NCBI RefSeq assembly: GCF_900105055.1
Contig: NZ_FNTA01000004.1
Span: 558,001 to 622,000, forward strand
Reading direction: 5' to 3'
DNA: 64,000 bases
Origin: Amycolatopsis lurida
GTDB lineage: Bacteria; Actinomycetota; Actinomycetes; Mycobacteriales; Pseudonocardiaceae
The notes under the pieces were generated by a model. The model did no database searches, was not told where the DNA came from, and saw only the letters and a program-made list of their open reading frames with translations. Position 1 is the first letter of the stretch. The number at the start of each line of letters is the position of its first letter. This document shows, one piece after another, positions 42,662-50,726 of this stretch. The translations under genes were made by a program, and so were the position numbers.

Positions 42662-43485
42662 CAGCCCTCCAGGTATTCGGCCCGCAACAGCCAGAGCCGG
42701 TTGGCGCCACGGCGTTCCGGCGGCTGTACCTCGTACGGCCAGCGGCCCTCACCCGCACCGGGCTGACCGGGCTCCTTGATCTCGTCGACCTTCCAGCCGT
42801 GGGCCAGCAGGAACTCCTCCGGCTTGTCGGTGCCGAAGATCCACGGTGTCCCGTCGTCGGCCAGCCGGTCGAGGAACGGCTTCGAGAACGGGCTGCGCAG
42901 CAGGGCACGGCCGAGGATGTCCAGCGCGAGCCTGCTTCCCGGGGCCGACACCGAACCCAGCGTCCTCAGCAGACCGCCCGCCTGCTCCTCGGTCAGGAAG
43001 AAGGTCAGCGCCTCGGCCACCCACAACGTCGGGCGAGCCGGGTCGAAGCCCGCCTTCTCCAGTTCCGGCAGCCATTCACGGGTCAGGTCGGCGGGGACGA
43101 CCCGGCGATCGACCCGCGGCTCGGCGCCCAGTTCGGTCAGTCGCCGCTGCTTCTCCACCAGCAGCGGCTCGTGGTCCACCTCGAAGACGACGGTGTCGCC
43201 GGGCCAGTCCAGCCGGAACGCCCTGGTGTCCATCCCCGCCGCGATCAGCACGACCTGGCGGATGGCGGGATCCGACCGCAGCTCGCCGATCGCGTCGTCG
43301 AGGAACCTGGTCCGGATGCTGATGAACGGCAGCAGCCCGCCACCCGCGTAACGCTCGATCAACCGGAACCCGTCCGGTGCGGCAAGGGCGCTCGCCAGCG
43401 GGTCGACGAACAGCGCGTCGTCGCGCTCGGACTCGAGCGAGCGGGCCGCCGCCATCCACTGCGCTGTATAGGAAACGGCGTGCAT
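42661..43485 (-). CDS. LCMT-family SAM-dependent methyltransferase
   Basis: 274 residues with the signatures of the TIGR00027/leucine carboxyl methyltransferase-like family: VSYTAQWMAAARSLES at the N-terminus, SAM motif LIAAGMDTRAFRL, VDHEPLLVEKQRRL and WVAEALTFFLTEEQAG. Members methylate carboxyl or hydroxyl oxygen of small molecules. In a ten-gene operon with an aaRS-like ligase and N-oxygenase-type enzyme, possible acceptors are a carboxylate or an N-O group (inferred). Confidence 0.88.
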   Translation of the reverse strand: MHAVSYTAQWMAAARSLESERDDALFVDPLASALAAPDGFRLIERYAGGGLLPFISIRTRFLDDAIGELRSDPAIRQVVLIAAGMDTRAFRLDWPGDTVVFEVDHEPLLVEKQRRLTELGAEPRVDRRVVPADLTREWLPELEKAGFDPARPTLWVAEALTFFLTEEQAGGLLRTLGSVSAPGSRLALDILGRALLRSPFSKPFLDRLADDGTPWIFGTDKPEEFLLAHGWKVDEIKEPGQPGAGEGRWPYEVQPPERRGANRLWLLRAEYLEG

Positions 43486-43733
43486 CAGCTGACTCCCGCT
43501 CCGGCGAAGAACGCCTTCTCGATGGCCGACAGGGTTTTGAAGTCCGCGATGTCGATGGTGTCGAAGTCGACCTCGACGCCGCTCGCGTCCTCGATCACGT
43601 AGACCAGTTCGACGAACGACAGCGAGTCGACCAAGCGGCTTTCGATCAGGTCCTCTTCGAACGCCAGCTCCGTGCGTTCCGGGTGCCTGCCGAGAATCCA
43701 GTCACTGACCTTTTCGATACCGGGGGTGGGCAT
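43485..43733 (-). CDS. Acyl carrier protein
   Basis: 82 residues, start supported by AAGGAGAAG. Phosphopantetheine Ser37 in ESRLVDSLSFVELV; acidic C-terminal half (VEVDFDTIDIADF). It lies 26 bp from an AcpS gene, which in turn precedes the aaRS-like ligase, making it the most likely aminoacyl acceptor of that ligase. Shares a base with the methyltransferase start. Confidence 0.92.
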   Translation of the reverse strand: MPTPGIEKVSDWILGRHPERTELAFEEDLIESRLVDSLSFVELVYVIEDASGVEVDFDTIDIADFKTLSAIEKAFFAGAGVS

Positions 43734-43759
43734 GTCTTCTCCTTCGAGTTGTTTCCTTC

Positions 43760-44143
43760 TCAGTCCGCGGCGGACACCGCGACCGCGATGGCGTACGCGT
43801 CGTCGTGGGTGATGCTGATTTCGATCTCACCGAGCCCGGCTTCCCTCGCCAGCCGCGCGGCGCGTCCGGTGAGCCGGACCACCGGCCAGCCGCCGTCGCT
43901 CTTGAGCACTTCGGTCGAGAGCCAGGGCACGGGCTGCCCACCGACGTGGAAGAGTTTGAACACCGCTTCCTTGGCGGCCAGACGTCCCGCGATACCAGGC
44001 AGGTCCGGACCGTCCGGAGTGGACGAACTCAGCAGTTCGGCGGAGGAGAGCAGGCGCCGCAGCGCGGGTTCCGCGTCCTGGGCGACGAGCTCGCGCACCC
44101 GGCTGAGCGGGACGACGTCGATGCCGATCCGTCTCGCGGGCAT
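43760..44143 (-). CDS. AcpS-type 4'-phosphopantetheinyl transferase, copy 2
   Basis: 127 residues from the ATG at 44143; a GTG two codons earlier (44149) overlaps the ligase stop and may be used. Motifs intact: RIGIDVVPLSRV, GRLAAKEAVFKLF, IEISITHDDAYAIAVAV. Encoded between the ACP and its ligase, so it probably modifies that ACP specifically. Confidence 0.9.
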   Translation of the reverse strand: MPARRIGIDVVPLSRVRELVAQDAEPALRRLLSSAELLSSSTPDGPDLPGIAGRLAAKEAVFKLFHVGGQPVPWLSTEVLKSDGGWPVVRLTGRAARLAREAGLGEIEISITHDDAYAIAVAVSAAD

Positions 44144-44145
44144 GG

Positions 44146-44988
44146 TCACCCGGCCCGGCCGGCCGCCGCTCGGACGGCCGCCAGCGCTGCCGGAAGATCG
44201 CCGTGGTGGCGTTCGGTCAGCACGGCGAGCCAGCGCTCCAGGCCGAACGCCACGCAACTGGTGTAGGCGAACTCCTTGCCGTCGCCGAAGCGGATGTCGC
44301 ACCGTTCGCCGAAGAAGTTCCGATGGGTGTTGACCGAGGCGATCGCGAGGGTGCCGTCCTGGAACTCGTATTTGACCGGGCTCAGCTTCTGCAGGAGAGC
44401 CCGGGCGCCGTCGTTCTGGAAGAACGGATCGATCGCGGCCTCCTTCTCCAGGCCAAGGCCGAGTTCGCCGGAGAACGCCAGGATCCGTTCGGTGAAAAGG
44501 GAAACGACTTCCTGCGTATGCTCGAACGAGCCGAGAGCGACGATCTCCCGCATCTGGAAACTCGCCAGCCGGCGCAAGCCGCTGTAGTGGTCCTCGCTGC
44601 GGAAACAGCGGTTGACGAGGGTCACGACCTCCGTCTCGGACACCTTCGTGCCCTCGTAGAAAAGGTAAGCCCCGTAACAGGTCGCGTGCGGCAGACCGTA
44701 ACGGCCGTCCTGCAGATCGCCGCCGGCGAACCGCCCGTCGACCGGCTTTCCCTCCCGTCCGGCCAGATCCAGTGGACCGGCCACGAACGCCAGCTGCGGG
44801 AAGTTCGCGTAGACGTCGAACTTCTCCAGGTCGGTGACCGGGTACAGCGGCGGCGGGCTGATCTCCCGGGCCCCGGCGGCGGCGGCCCAGCCGAGGAAGG
44901 TCCGGTCGAGTTCCTGGACAAGCGCGGTCTCGTCGGGGCCGAGGATCGCCAGCGCTTCGGCGCCGTCCACTCCGGTGGTGCGGGTCAT
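44146..44988 (-). CDS. aaRS-like amino acid:[carrier protein] ligase, copy 2
   Basis: 280 residues, ATGA overlap with the diiron oxygenase stop. Class II aaRS core only: motif 2 (CFRSEDHYSGLRRLASFQMRE), shortened here to its key parts, and motif 3 (CVAFGLERWLAVL). Zinc triad Cys104 (HATCYGAYLFYEG), Glu132, Cys245 as in amino acid:carrier-protein ligases. No tRNA-binding arm and none of the N-terminal extension of copy 1. It should adenylate a small amino acid (Gly or Ala in known members; real substrate unknown) and load it on the ACP at 43485. The upstream AurF-type oxygenase suggests oxidation of the carrier-bound amine. Confidence 0.85.
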   Translation of the reverse strand: MTRTTGVDGAEALAILGPDETALVQELDRTFLGWAAAAGAREISPPPLYPVTDLEKFDVYANFPQLAFVAGPLDLAGREGKPVDGRFAGGDLQDGRYGLPHATCYGAYLFYEGTKVSETEVVTLVNRCFRSEDHYSGLRRLASFQMREIVALGSFEHTQEVVSLFTERILAFSGELGLGLEKEAAIDPFFQNDGARALLQKLSPVKYEFQDGTLAIASVNTHRNFFGERCDIRFGDGKEFAYTSCVAFGLERWLAVLTERHHGDLPAALAAVRAAAGRAG

Positions 44989-45869
44989 CGCAGGATCCCC
45001 GTTCGCTCCAGGTACTTCAAGGTCTTGCGGAACACCTGTTTCTCGGCGGCAGGCCGGGTTGGCGCGTCGAGCAGCGCACGCCGGAACTCCAGCGGGTTCT
45101 CGATGCCGGCGTCGCGATAGACCTGCGGGTTGTACAGCGACTCGAAACTGTAGGAGAGATACCGTCGGAGGTAGGCCGAGACCTCGACGAGCTCCTCTGC
45201 GGTCGCCGTCTTCTTGAGGTCGCCGTAGAGATGCTCCACCAGCTCCCGGCCGAACGCGATATGCCGCGATTCGTCCTGATGGTGGATGCGGTTGATCGCG
45301 CGAATCGTCTCGTGCAGGCGTTCGTCCCGCGCCATCAGCGAGTTGTAGTGGTCCACCAGTTCCTCGAAGATCAGGATCCTCGCGAACACCAGCAAACTCT
45401 CCACTTTGGACGAAGACGCGGGCGGGATGGTGACGCCGGCAGCCGGTGCGCGATAGATCTTCTTGCCGTAACGCAGGCAGAATTCCGCGAAGAACCACAT
45501 ATGCTCGTTCTCCTCACCGATGAAGTGGTGGAAGAACTCCGACGGCATCTCGAAACCCGCCGTGTGGATACGCGCGACGACCTCGATGAGCAGCTCGCGG
45601 ATCCCGTGCACGTTGAGGCTGTAGAAGTTGATGCTTTCGAACCGCGACAGGGCGAAGAGCTGGCCTTCGCTCAGCGTCGTGGCGAACTCGGTGCCATGGG
45701 TGGTGGTGAGCTCGGGGCTCATCCACCACATCCGTTCGGGCAGGCTGTCCGGCCACTCGAACATCTGATAGGGGTTGTAGTAGTCGTCGATCGACTTCGA
45801 CGAAAGGCGATCGAGCAGGCCGCGAAACCGTTCGTCCGCGTCGATGATGTCGCTGATGTCACTGGCCAC
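44985..45869 (-). CDS. AurF-type non-heme diiron oxygenase
   Basis: 294 residues with the full seven-ligand pattern of the AurF/CmlI family: Glu78 (FESINFYSLN), Glu120 and His123 (GEENEHMWFF), Glu169 or 170 (FEELVDHYN), His196, Glu200 and His203 (HHQDESRHIAFG). AurF and CmlI oxidise aryl amines to nitro groups; relatives do other N- or C-oxidations. It is the first gene of the operon and is coupled to the aaRS-like ligase. Inferred role: N-oxygenation of an aminoacyl group on the ACP. Confidence 0.87.
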   Translation of the reverse strand: MASDISDIIDADERFRGLLDRLSSKSIDDYYNPYQMFEWPDSLPERMWWMSPELTTTHGTEFATTLSEGQLFALSRFESINFYSLNVHGIRELLIEVVARIHTAGFEMPSEFFHHFIGEENEHMWFFAEFCLRYGKKIYRAPAAGVTIPPASSSKVESLLVFARILIFEELVDHYNSLMARDERLHETIRAINRIHHQDESRHIAFGRELVEHLYGDLKKTATAEELVEVSAYLRRYLSYSFESLYNPQVYRDAGIENPLEFRRALLDAPTRPAAEKQVFRKTLKYLERTGILR

Positions 45870-46131
45870 GAAGGCTTCCTCCGTTCTTCCGGGCTCAATT
45901 CGACGCTACGGCAAGGAATCCGCGTGATTCAACGTCCACAAGCGGTCTGGCCGACACCGGCCAGCACCCTGGTTTCCCGGTGCAGTGGCGGCATAGGGTG
46001 GTCGCGGTGAGATTCGAGCGATCGAGAGGCGCGGCAAGGGTGACGTGGACACGTTTGCCTTACCCCTCAATAACTCCTCATCAACCACTCGGCCGGGCGA
46101 CCGGCGCGAGGCGCGAAGGGACCGGGAACGG
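45870..46131. promoter_or_regulatory. Divergent promoter region, right-arm operon and AcpS copy 3
   Basis: 262 bp between the diiron oxygenase and the AcpS gene. Two direct copies of ATTC(G/A)ACG start at 45898 and 45927, which might be part of a regulator site such as the heptamer repeats bound by SARPs. The assignment to the SARP at 46500 is a guess from proximity. Confidence 0.35.
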
Positions 46132-46497
46132 ATGACCACGCTCGTCGGTGTGGACGCGCTGCGCGTGGCCGAACTGGATCTGCTCGCGCGGCGCGGCTGG
46201 TTCCTGAAGTTCCTGTTCTCCCAGGAGGAACTCGACGACCTCGCGACGGCGGGCAGTGTCTGTCTCGCTTGCCGGTTCGCCGCGAAGGAGGCGGTGCTGA
46301 AGGTGCTCAGGACCTGCCTGTCCGGCCCGGTTCCGCCCGCCCAGATCGTGATCCGGCGTTCCGGAGCGGACGCGACGTCGGTGGAGTTGCGCGGTGCGGC
46401 GTCCGAACGTGCCCGCGCGCTGGGGATCGAGCGGGTCGACGTCTCCATTTCCTGTGAACGGGGGCTCGTGATCGCGGTCGCCCTGGGGACGGCCTGA
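46132..46497 (+). CDS. AcpS-like protein, copy 3, with altered active site
   Basis: 121 residues from the ATG at 46132, chosen because AcpS proteins start at the (M)xxGVD strand; a GTG at 46045 with an AAGGG SD would add 29 unrelated residues. Mg-site Asp8 (LVGVDALRVAEL) and RFAAKEAVLKVL are kept, but the third motif, SITHE in family members, reads SISCERGL: His is Cys. It may be a weak, specialised or non-catalytic transferase. Convergent with the SARP gene, 2 bp apart. Confidence 0.78.
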   Translation: MTTLVGVDALRVAELDLLARRGWFLKFLFSQEELDDLATAGSVCLACRFAAKEAVLKVLRTCLSGPVPPAQIVIRRSGADATSVELRGAASERARALGIERVDVSISCERGLVIAVALGTA

Positions 46498-46499
46498 CC

Positions 46500-49400
46500 T
46501 CAGGTCGCGAGCAGGTTCGCCACCCGGAACCGTTCGACCGAACCGCAGTCGGCGAGGATGTCGTGCGCCTTCCGCAGAAGTCCCTGCCCCGCACCGGGAT
46601 CCCGTTTCGCGGTGACTTCGCCGAGGACCGCGAGCGCGTGTCCCTCGCCGATCCGGTTGCCGGTGCCACGATGCAGTATCAGCGCACGCTCGGCGCATTC
46701 CGCAGCTTGTTTCCGGTCGCCGCGGTCCCGCCGGGTGGTGGCCAGCACCGTCTGCGCCCGGGCCGCGAGGAGCCGGAAGTCCCGCCGTGCGGCCAGTTCC
46801 GCGGCCGCGCCCGCATGTGTGACGGCGTCGTCGAGCCGCCCGCCACGACGACATACCTCCGCCAGCGCCAGCAGGCCGACGATCTCCGCGCGGGTGTAGT
46901 GGATCTCGTGGGCGAGTTCGACCGCCTGTCCGGCCAAGACCTCGGGAGCCACGGACAACTCGGTCCGGCCACCGAGTTCGGCCAGCGCCGCGAGCGCGTT
47001 CGCCTCCGCCCGGCGATCGCCTGTCTCCCGGGCCAGTTCCAGCATCGCCTCGGCGTGCTCGGCCGCTTCGGCGAATTCCCCGGTCTCGGCGCACAACGCC
47101 GCCAGTATGCAGAGTGCGGTCGTCTCGCCGTAACGAGCGCCGTTCTCCCGGTGCAGGGAAACACCCTTCGACAGCGACTCGCGCGCGTCGGTCAGCCTGC
47201 CGAGGTCGAGATAGACCTCGCCGAGCGTGGTGTACACGTGCGCGGCACCGTCGCGATTGCCGGTACGTTCGATGAGCGAAAGGGCCTGGGCCAGCCGTCG
47301 GATGGCTTCCTGCGGCTTGCCCAGCTCCCGCAGCAGTGTCCCGATGTTGTGCAGGTTGGCCGAAAGTCCCGCTTCCCAGCCCATCCGGCTGTTCAGTTCG
47401 ATCGCGCGGTCGAGTTCGGCGACGGCCTCGTCGAGCGCGCCGAGCTCCCAGTGGACTCCGGCGAGATTGCCGCGCGCGGCGGCTTCCGCTTCCGGCCATC
47501 GTTCGGTGGTCGCCAGCTCCAGCGCCCTGGTGTAGTGCGTGACGGCGGCCGCGTAGTCGCCCAGCCCGCGATACACCTGCGCGAGGCTTTGCTGGGCGGC
47601 GATCCGGCCGCGCGGCTCACCGTCCGCGGCCGCCGCGGCGAGCCCGGCGTTCGCGACTGCGACCCAGTCCACGGAATGCCTTCTGAGCCAGAAGAAGCCG
47701 CGAAGGGCGTCCGCGAGTAACCAGACGACCCGATGCGGCCCCTGCGCGGCGGCGTCGTGGACGATGGCCACGAGGTCGGCACGTTCCGCTTCGAGCCACT
47801 CCAGCGCCTCGGCGTCGTCATCGAAGACGACGTCGGTCTCGCCGAATTCGGCTCCTTCACGAAGCCGGAGGATCTGCGGCGTGATCCGCGTGACCGCGGC
47901 GGTCGCCGTCGCGAGATACCAGCCGAACAGCCGGAGCCTGGCCGCGTCGCGTTCGGCCGCGCCGTCCTCGGCCCGCGCGCGTTCGGTCGCGTACAGCCGG
48001 AGCAGGTCGTGGCACTGGTACCGGCCGTCGGCGTCCCGGGTGACGAGATGTGCGCGCTCCAGTTCGGCCAGAGCCTGGGACGTGTCCTCGGGGACCTGCC
48101 CGGCGAGCGCGGCCATCGACCGTGCGGTGAAGTCCGGCACCTGGACCACGCCGAGCAACCGGAACAAGCCCCGGGCGGCCGGACCGAGCCGCCGGTACGA
48201 GAGCGCGAACGCGGCGCGGACCGCGGTCGACGGGTCGCCGTCGATCCCGAGCCGGTCCAGCCGGTCGGCCCGCAGCAGCCCGTCGGCCACGGCGCCGATC
48301 GGCCGGTCCCGGCCGGTCCCGATGTCCGCGGCCGCGATCCGCAACGCGAGCGGCAGCCCGGCGCACAACCGGACCAGCGTCGCCGCCGCCCGGCGTTCCT
48401 CCTTGACCCGCTGCGCGCCGACGATCCTGGCGAGCAGCTTGAGCCCGTCCTCTTCGGTCAGCAGGTCGAGCCGGACGGCACCGGCGTCGTGCAGGACGAC
48501 GAGCCCGGGCAGTTCCTCCCTGCCGGTCACCACGACGAGGCTGCCGGGCCGGCCGGGCAGCAGCGGCCGCACCTGCTCGGCCGTGCCGGCGTTGTCGAGC
48601 ACCACGAGCATCCGTTTGCCCGCGAGCTCGGACCGGTAGAGCGCGGCCAGTTCCTCGGGATCCACCGGTATCCGGTCGGGCGGGACGCCCAGCGAGCGCA
48701 CGAGCCGGACCAGCGCTTCGGCCGCGGTCACCGTGGCCGACCGCGCGTAGCCGTGCAGATTCAGGTAGAGCTGCCCGTCGGGGAACCGGTCGAGCGCGCC
48801 GTGTGCCCATTGCAGCGCCAGCGCGGTCTTGCCGACCCCCGCGGTGCCGCTGATGACCACCACCGGTGCGCCGCCGGCGACCAGGGCGTCGATCCGGCGC
48901 AGATGCGCGGTGCGGCCGGTGAACGTCGGCAGCGCGGCGGGCAGCTGCCTCGGCCCGGCGGAAACCGGCTGTTCGGCGGCGGGCAGGTCCAGTGCCGGAT
49001 CGGTGCGCAGGATGGCCTGGGCGAGGCCGGTCAGCTCCGCACCCGGTTCGAGACCGAGCTCGCCGGTGAGCAGGGCGCGTGCCCGGCGGTAGACCTTGAG
49101 CGCCTCGGCCTGGCGCCGCGACCGGTAGAGCGCGAGCATGAGCTGAGCCTGGAAATGTTCCCGCAACGGATGTTCCGCGACCAGCTCGGTGAGTTCGGCG
49201 ACGACGTCCGCGTGTCTGCCGAGCGCCAGGTCCGCGTCGATGCGCTGCCCCAGCAGGACCAGCCGTCGTTCCTGCAGCCGGTCCGCCTCGACCTGGAGGG
49301 CGGCGCTGCTGTCGGCCAGCCCGCTGAACGGAGGGCCCTGCCAGACCGCGAGTGCCTGCCGCGCGAGACTTCCGGCGACGACCGCGTTCCGCCGCTCGTG

Positions 49401-49730
49401 TGCCGCGCGCGCCTGGTCGGCGAGGTCCTCGAACCGCCGCACGTCCAGTTCACCGGGATTCACCACGAGCAGATAGCCGGGTCTGCGGTGCACCACGCGA
49501 TCCGGATCCGCCAGCGCGCGGCGGAGCTGGAGGACGTAGAGCTGGAGGTTCTTCGCCGCGGTGCGCGGCGGGCGGCCCGCCCACAGGCCGTCGACCAGCG
49601 CGCTCACCGGCACCACTTCGCCCGCGCGATGAAGCAGCAGCGCCAGCAGACGGCGGACTTTCGGCGCGCCCAGATCGAGTTCGGTATTTCCGTCGCGGAC
49701 CCCGAGCGGCCCGAGAATCGTGAACTCCAT
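46500..49730 (-). CDS. SARP/AfsR-type regulator (BTAD - NB-ARC - TPR)
   Basis: 1076 residues. N-terminal OmpR-like DNA-binding domain (GAPKVRRLLALLLHRAGEVV) and bacterial transcriptional activation domain (to about 250); then an NB-ARC ATPase with Walker A GTAGVGKTALALQWA and Walker B-like RMLVVLDNAGT; then roughly ten tetratricopeptide-like repeats (residues about 680-1050). Large SARPs activate antibiotic operons by binding direct heptamer repeats. Its position at the end of the locus makes it the probable pathway-specific activator. Confidence 0.93.
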   Translation of the reverse strand: MEFTILGPLGVRDGNTELDLGAPKVRRLLALLLHRAGEVVPVSALVDGLWAGRPPRTAAKNLQLYVLQLRRALADPDRVVHRRPGYLLVVNPGELDVRRFEDLADQARAAHERRNAVVAGSLARQALAVWQGPPFSGLADSSAALQVEADRLQERRLVLLGQRIDADLALGRHADVVAELTELVAEHPLREHFQAQLMLALYRSRRQAEALKVYRRARALLTGELGLEPGAELTGLAQAILRTDPALDLPAAEQPVSAGPRQLPAALPTFTGRTAHLRRIDALVAGGAPVVVISGTAGVGKTALALQWAHGALDRFPDGQLYLNLHGYARSATVTAAEALVRLVRSLGVPPDRIPVDPEELAALYRSELAGKRMLVVLDNAGTAEQVRPLLPGRPGSLVVVTGREELPGLVVLHDAGAVRLDLLTEEDGLKLLARIVGAQRVKEERRAAATLVRLCAGLPLALRIAAADIGTGRDRPIGAVADGLLRADRLDRLGIDGDPSTAVRAAFALSYRRLGPAARGLFRLLGVVQVPDFTARSMAALAGQVPEDTSQALAELERAHLVTRDADGRYQCHDLLRLYATERARAEDGAAERDAARLRLFGWYLATATAAVTRITPQILRLREGAEFGETDVVFDDDAEALEWLEAERADLVAIVHDAAAQGPHRVVWLLADALRGFFWLRRHSVDWVAVANAGLAAAAADGEPRGRIAAQQSLAQVYRGLGDYAAAVTHYTRALELATTERWPEAEAAARGNLAGVHWELGALDEAVAELDRAIELNSRMGWEAGLSANLHNIGTLLRELGKPQEAIRRLAQALSLIERTGNRDGAAHVYTTLGEVYLDLGRLTDARESLSKGVSLHRENGARYGETTALCILAALCAETGEFAEAAEHAEAMLELARETGDRRAEANALAALAELGGRTELSVAPEVLAGQAVELAHEIHYTRAEIVGLLALAEVCRRGGRLDDAVTHAGAAAELAARRDFRLLAARAQTVLATTRRDRGDRKQAAECAERALILHRGTGNRIGEGHALAVLGEVTAKRDPGAGQGLLRKAHDILADCGSVERFRVANLLAT

Positions 49731-49899
49731 CTACCCCCCACTCACCTCGCCGGAATGATCGCGAAGTGCCCGCGACCTTCCCGAATTAGTGGTCCATACC
49801 AAATTTATACCGGCTCTCCGCATGCTTCGGAACAAGAATTCAGCTGGCGGGAAAACAAAGTGCGACCGTGTAGGACGAACACGCCTGGGGGCAAGGTCA
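49731..49899. promoter_or_regulatory. Divergent promoter region, AT-richer than surroundings
   Basis: 169 bp between the SARP and the PLD-like/LuxR regulator. It contains AT-rich patches (near 49790-49860) unusual for this chromosome, consistent with promoters. No definite operator was identified. Confidence 0.45.
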
Positions 49900-50541
49900 G
49901 TGTCTGCGTCATCCGCTCCGAACCCGACCGATGGAACGAGCCTGTCGACTGTACTCGATCTGGTTTCCACCGCAAGACGGGAAGTACTGACCACCGCGAC
50001 GGGTGGTTCGCCGTGGTTCGGCGGGACCGTCACCGAGGCGGCGCGCCGCGGCGCCTTCCCGCCGCACGTCCGGGTGCGGCTGCTGTGCACGACACCGGCG
50101 GAGCACGCGCGCGGCGAGATCATCGAGGCGGTGCGGCACGGGCTCCGGGTCAAGGTTACCGATCGGGCGATCGAAGAATCCCTTTTGATAGACCGCAGAC
50201 TGGCGCTGGTCCCTTCGGGTGGCGACGACGCCAGGGGCTTGCTCATGGTGACCACGCCGACGTTGATCACCGCCCTCGCGGACGCCTTCGACCCTCGTTG
50301 GGAGGAGGCGACACCGTGGGAGATGACGTCCGCCCGGCCGGACGAGTTCGAACAGGCGATCCTGCGCTGCCTTGTCGACGGAATGACCGATGAAGCGGTC
50401 GCGAACCGGCTGGGCGTATCCGCGAGGACCGTTCGGCGGTACGTGAACGTCCTCATGGCCCGCGTCGGTGCGAGGAGCCGGTTCGAACTCGGATTCCGGG
50501 CGGCGGAATGCGGATGGCTTCCCGCCGACGCACTCGACTGA
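49900..50541 (+). CDS. LuxR-type regulator with PLD-like N-terminal domain, copy A
   Basis: About 213 residues from a GTG at 49900; an ATG at 49789 adds 37 residues of low-GC, non-coding-looking sequence. Residues about 15-140 resemble the PLD-like/TrmB-type sensor domain of actinomycete helix-turn-helix regulators (RRGAFPPHVRVRLLCTT, ESLLIDRRLALVPSG). The C-terminus is a LuxR HTH (LRCLVDGMTDEAVANRLGVS, RTVRRYVNVLMARVGARSRF). Homologous to the gene at 56164 that closes the same operon region. Probably controls the peptide operon downstream. Confidence 0.8.
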   Translation: MSASSAPNPTDGTSLSTVLDLVSTARREVLTTATGGSPWFGGTVTEAARRGAFPPHVRVRLLCTTPAEHARGEIIEAVRHGLRVKVTDRAIEESLLIDRRLALVPSGGDDARGLLMVTTPTLITALADAFDPRWEEATPWEMTSARPDEFEQAILRCLVDGMTDEAVANRLGVSARTVRRYVNVLMARVGARSRFELGFRAAECGWLPADALD

Positions 50542-50608
50542 AGCGACTGTCCGGTTCCGGCCGCATTTTTCGTCCACTGTGGATTGATCATTATCGGTGT
50601 CGCCGACG

Positions 50609-50713
50609 ATGACTCTTTCGCCGGTCGCCGAGTCCGCTTTCGGCCAAATTCTGGTGGCGCCCGCCGGGGCCGACCTAGATTCCGTTCTGGATCGTCTCGA
50701 ATTCACGTCCTGA
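50609..50713 (+). CDS. 34-residue peptide, candidate precursor
   Basis: ATG at 50609 (a GTG at 50597 would add four residues), stop at 50711-50713, 13 bp before the next gene. Sequence in two parts: MTLSPVAESAFGQILVA and PAGADLDSVLDRLEFTS. No Cys, one aromatic cluster, an amphipathic DLDSVLDRLEF tail. The frame has actinomycete-like codon choice but no obvious SD. Its place at the head of an operon encoding a condensation-domain protein, a PP2C-like protein and an exporter suggests a small peptide precursor or leader peptide. Too short for certainty. Confidence 0.45.
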   Translation: MTLSPVAESAFGQILVAPAGADLDSVLDRLEFTS

Positions 50714-50726
50714 TTGGACCAGCCAC

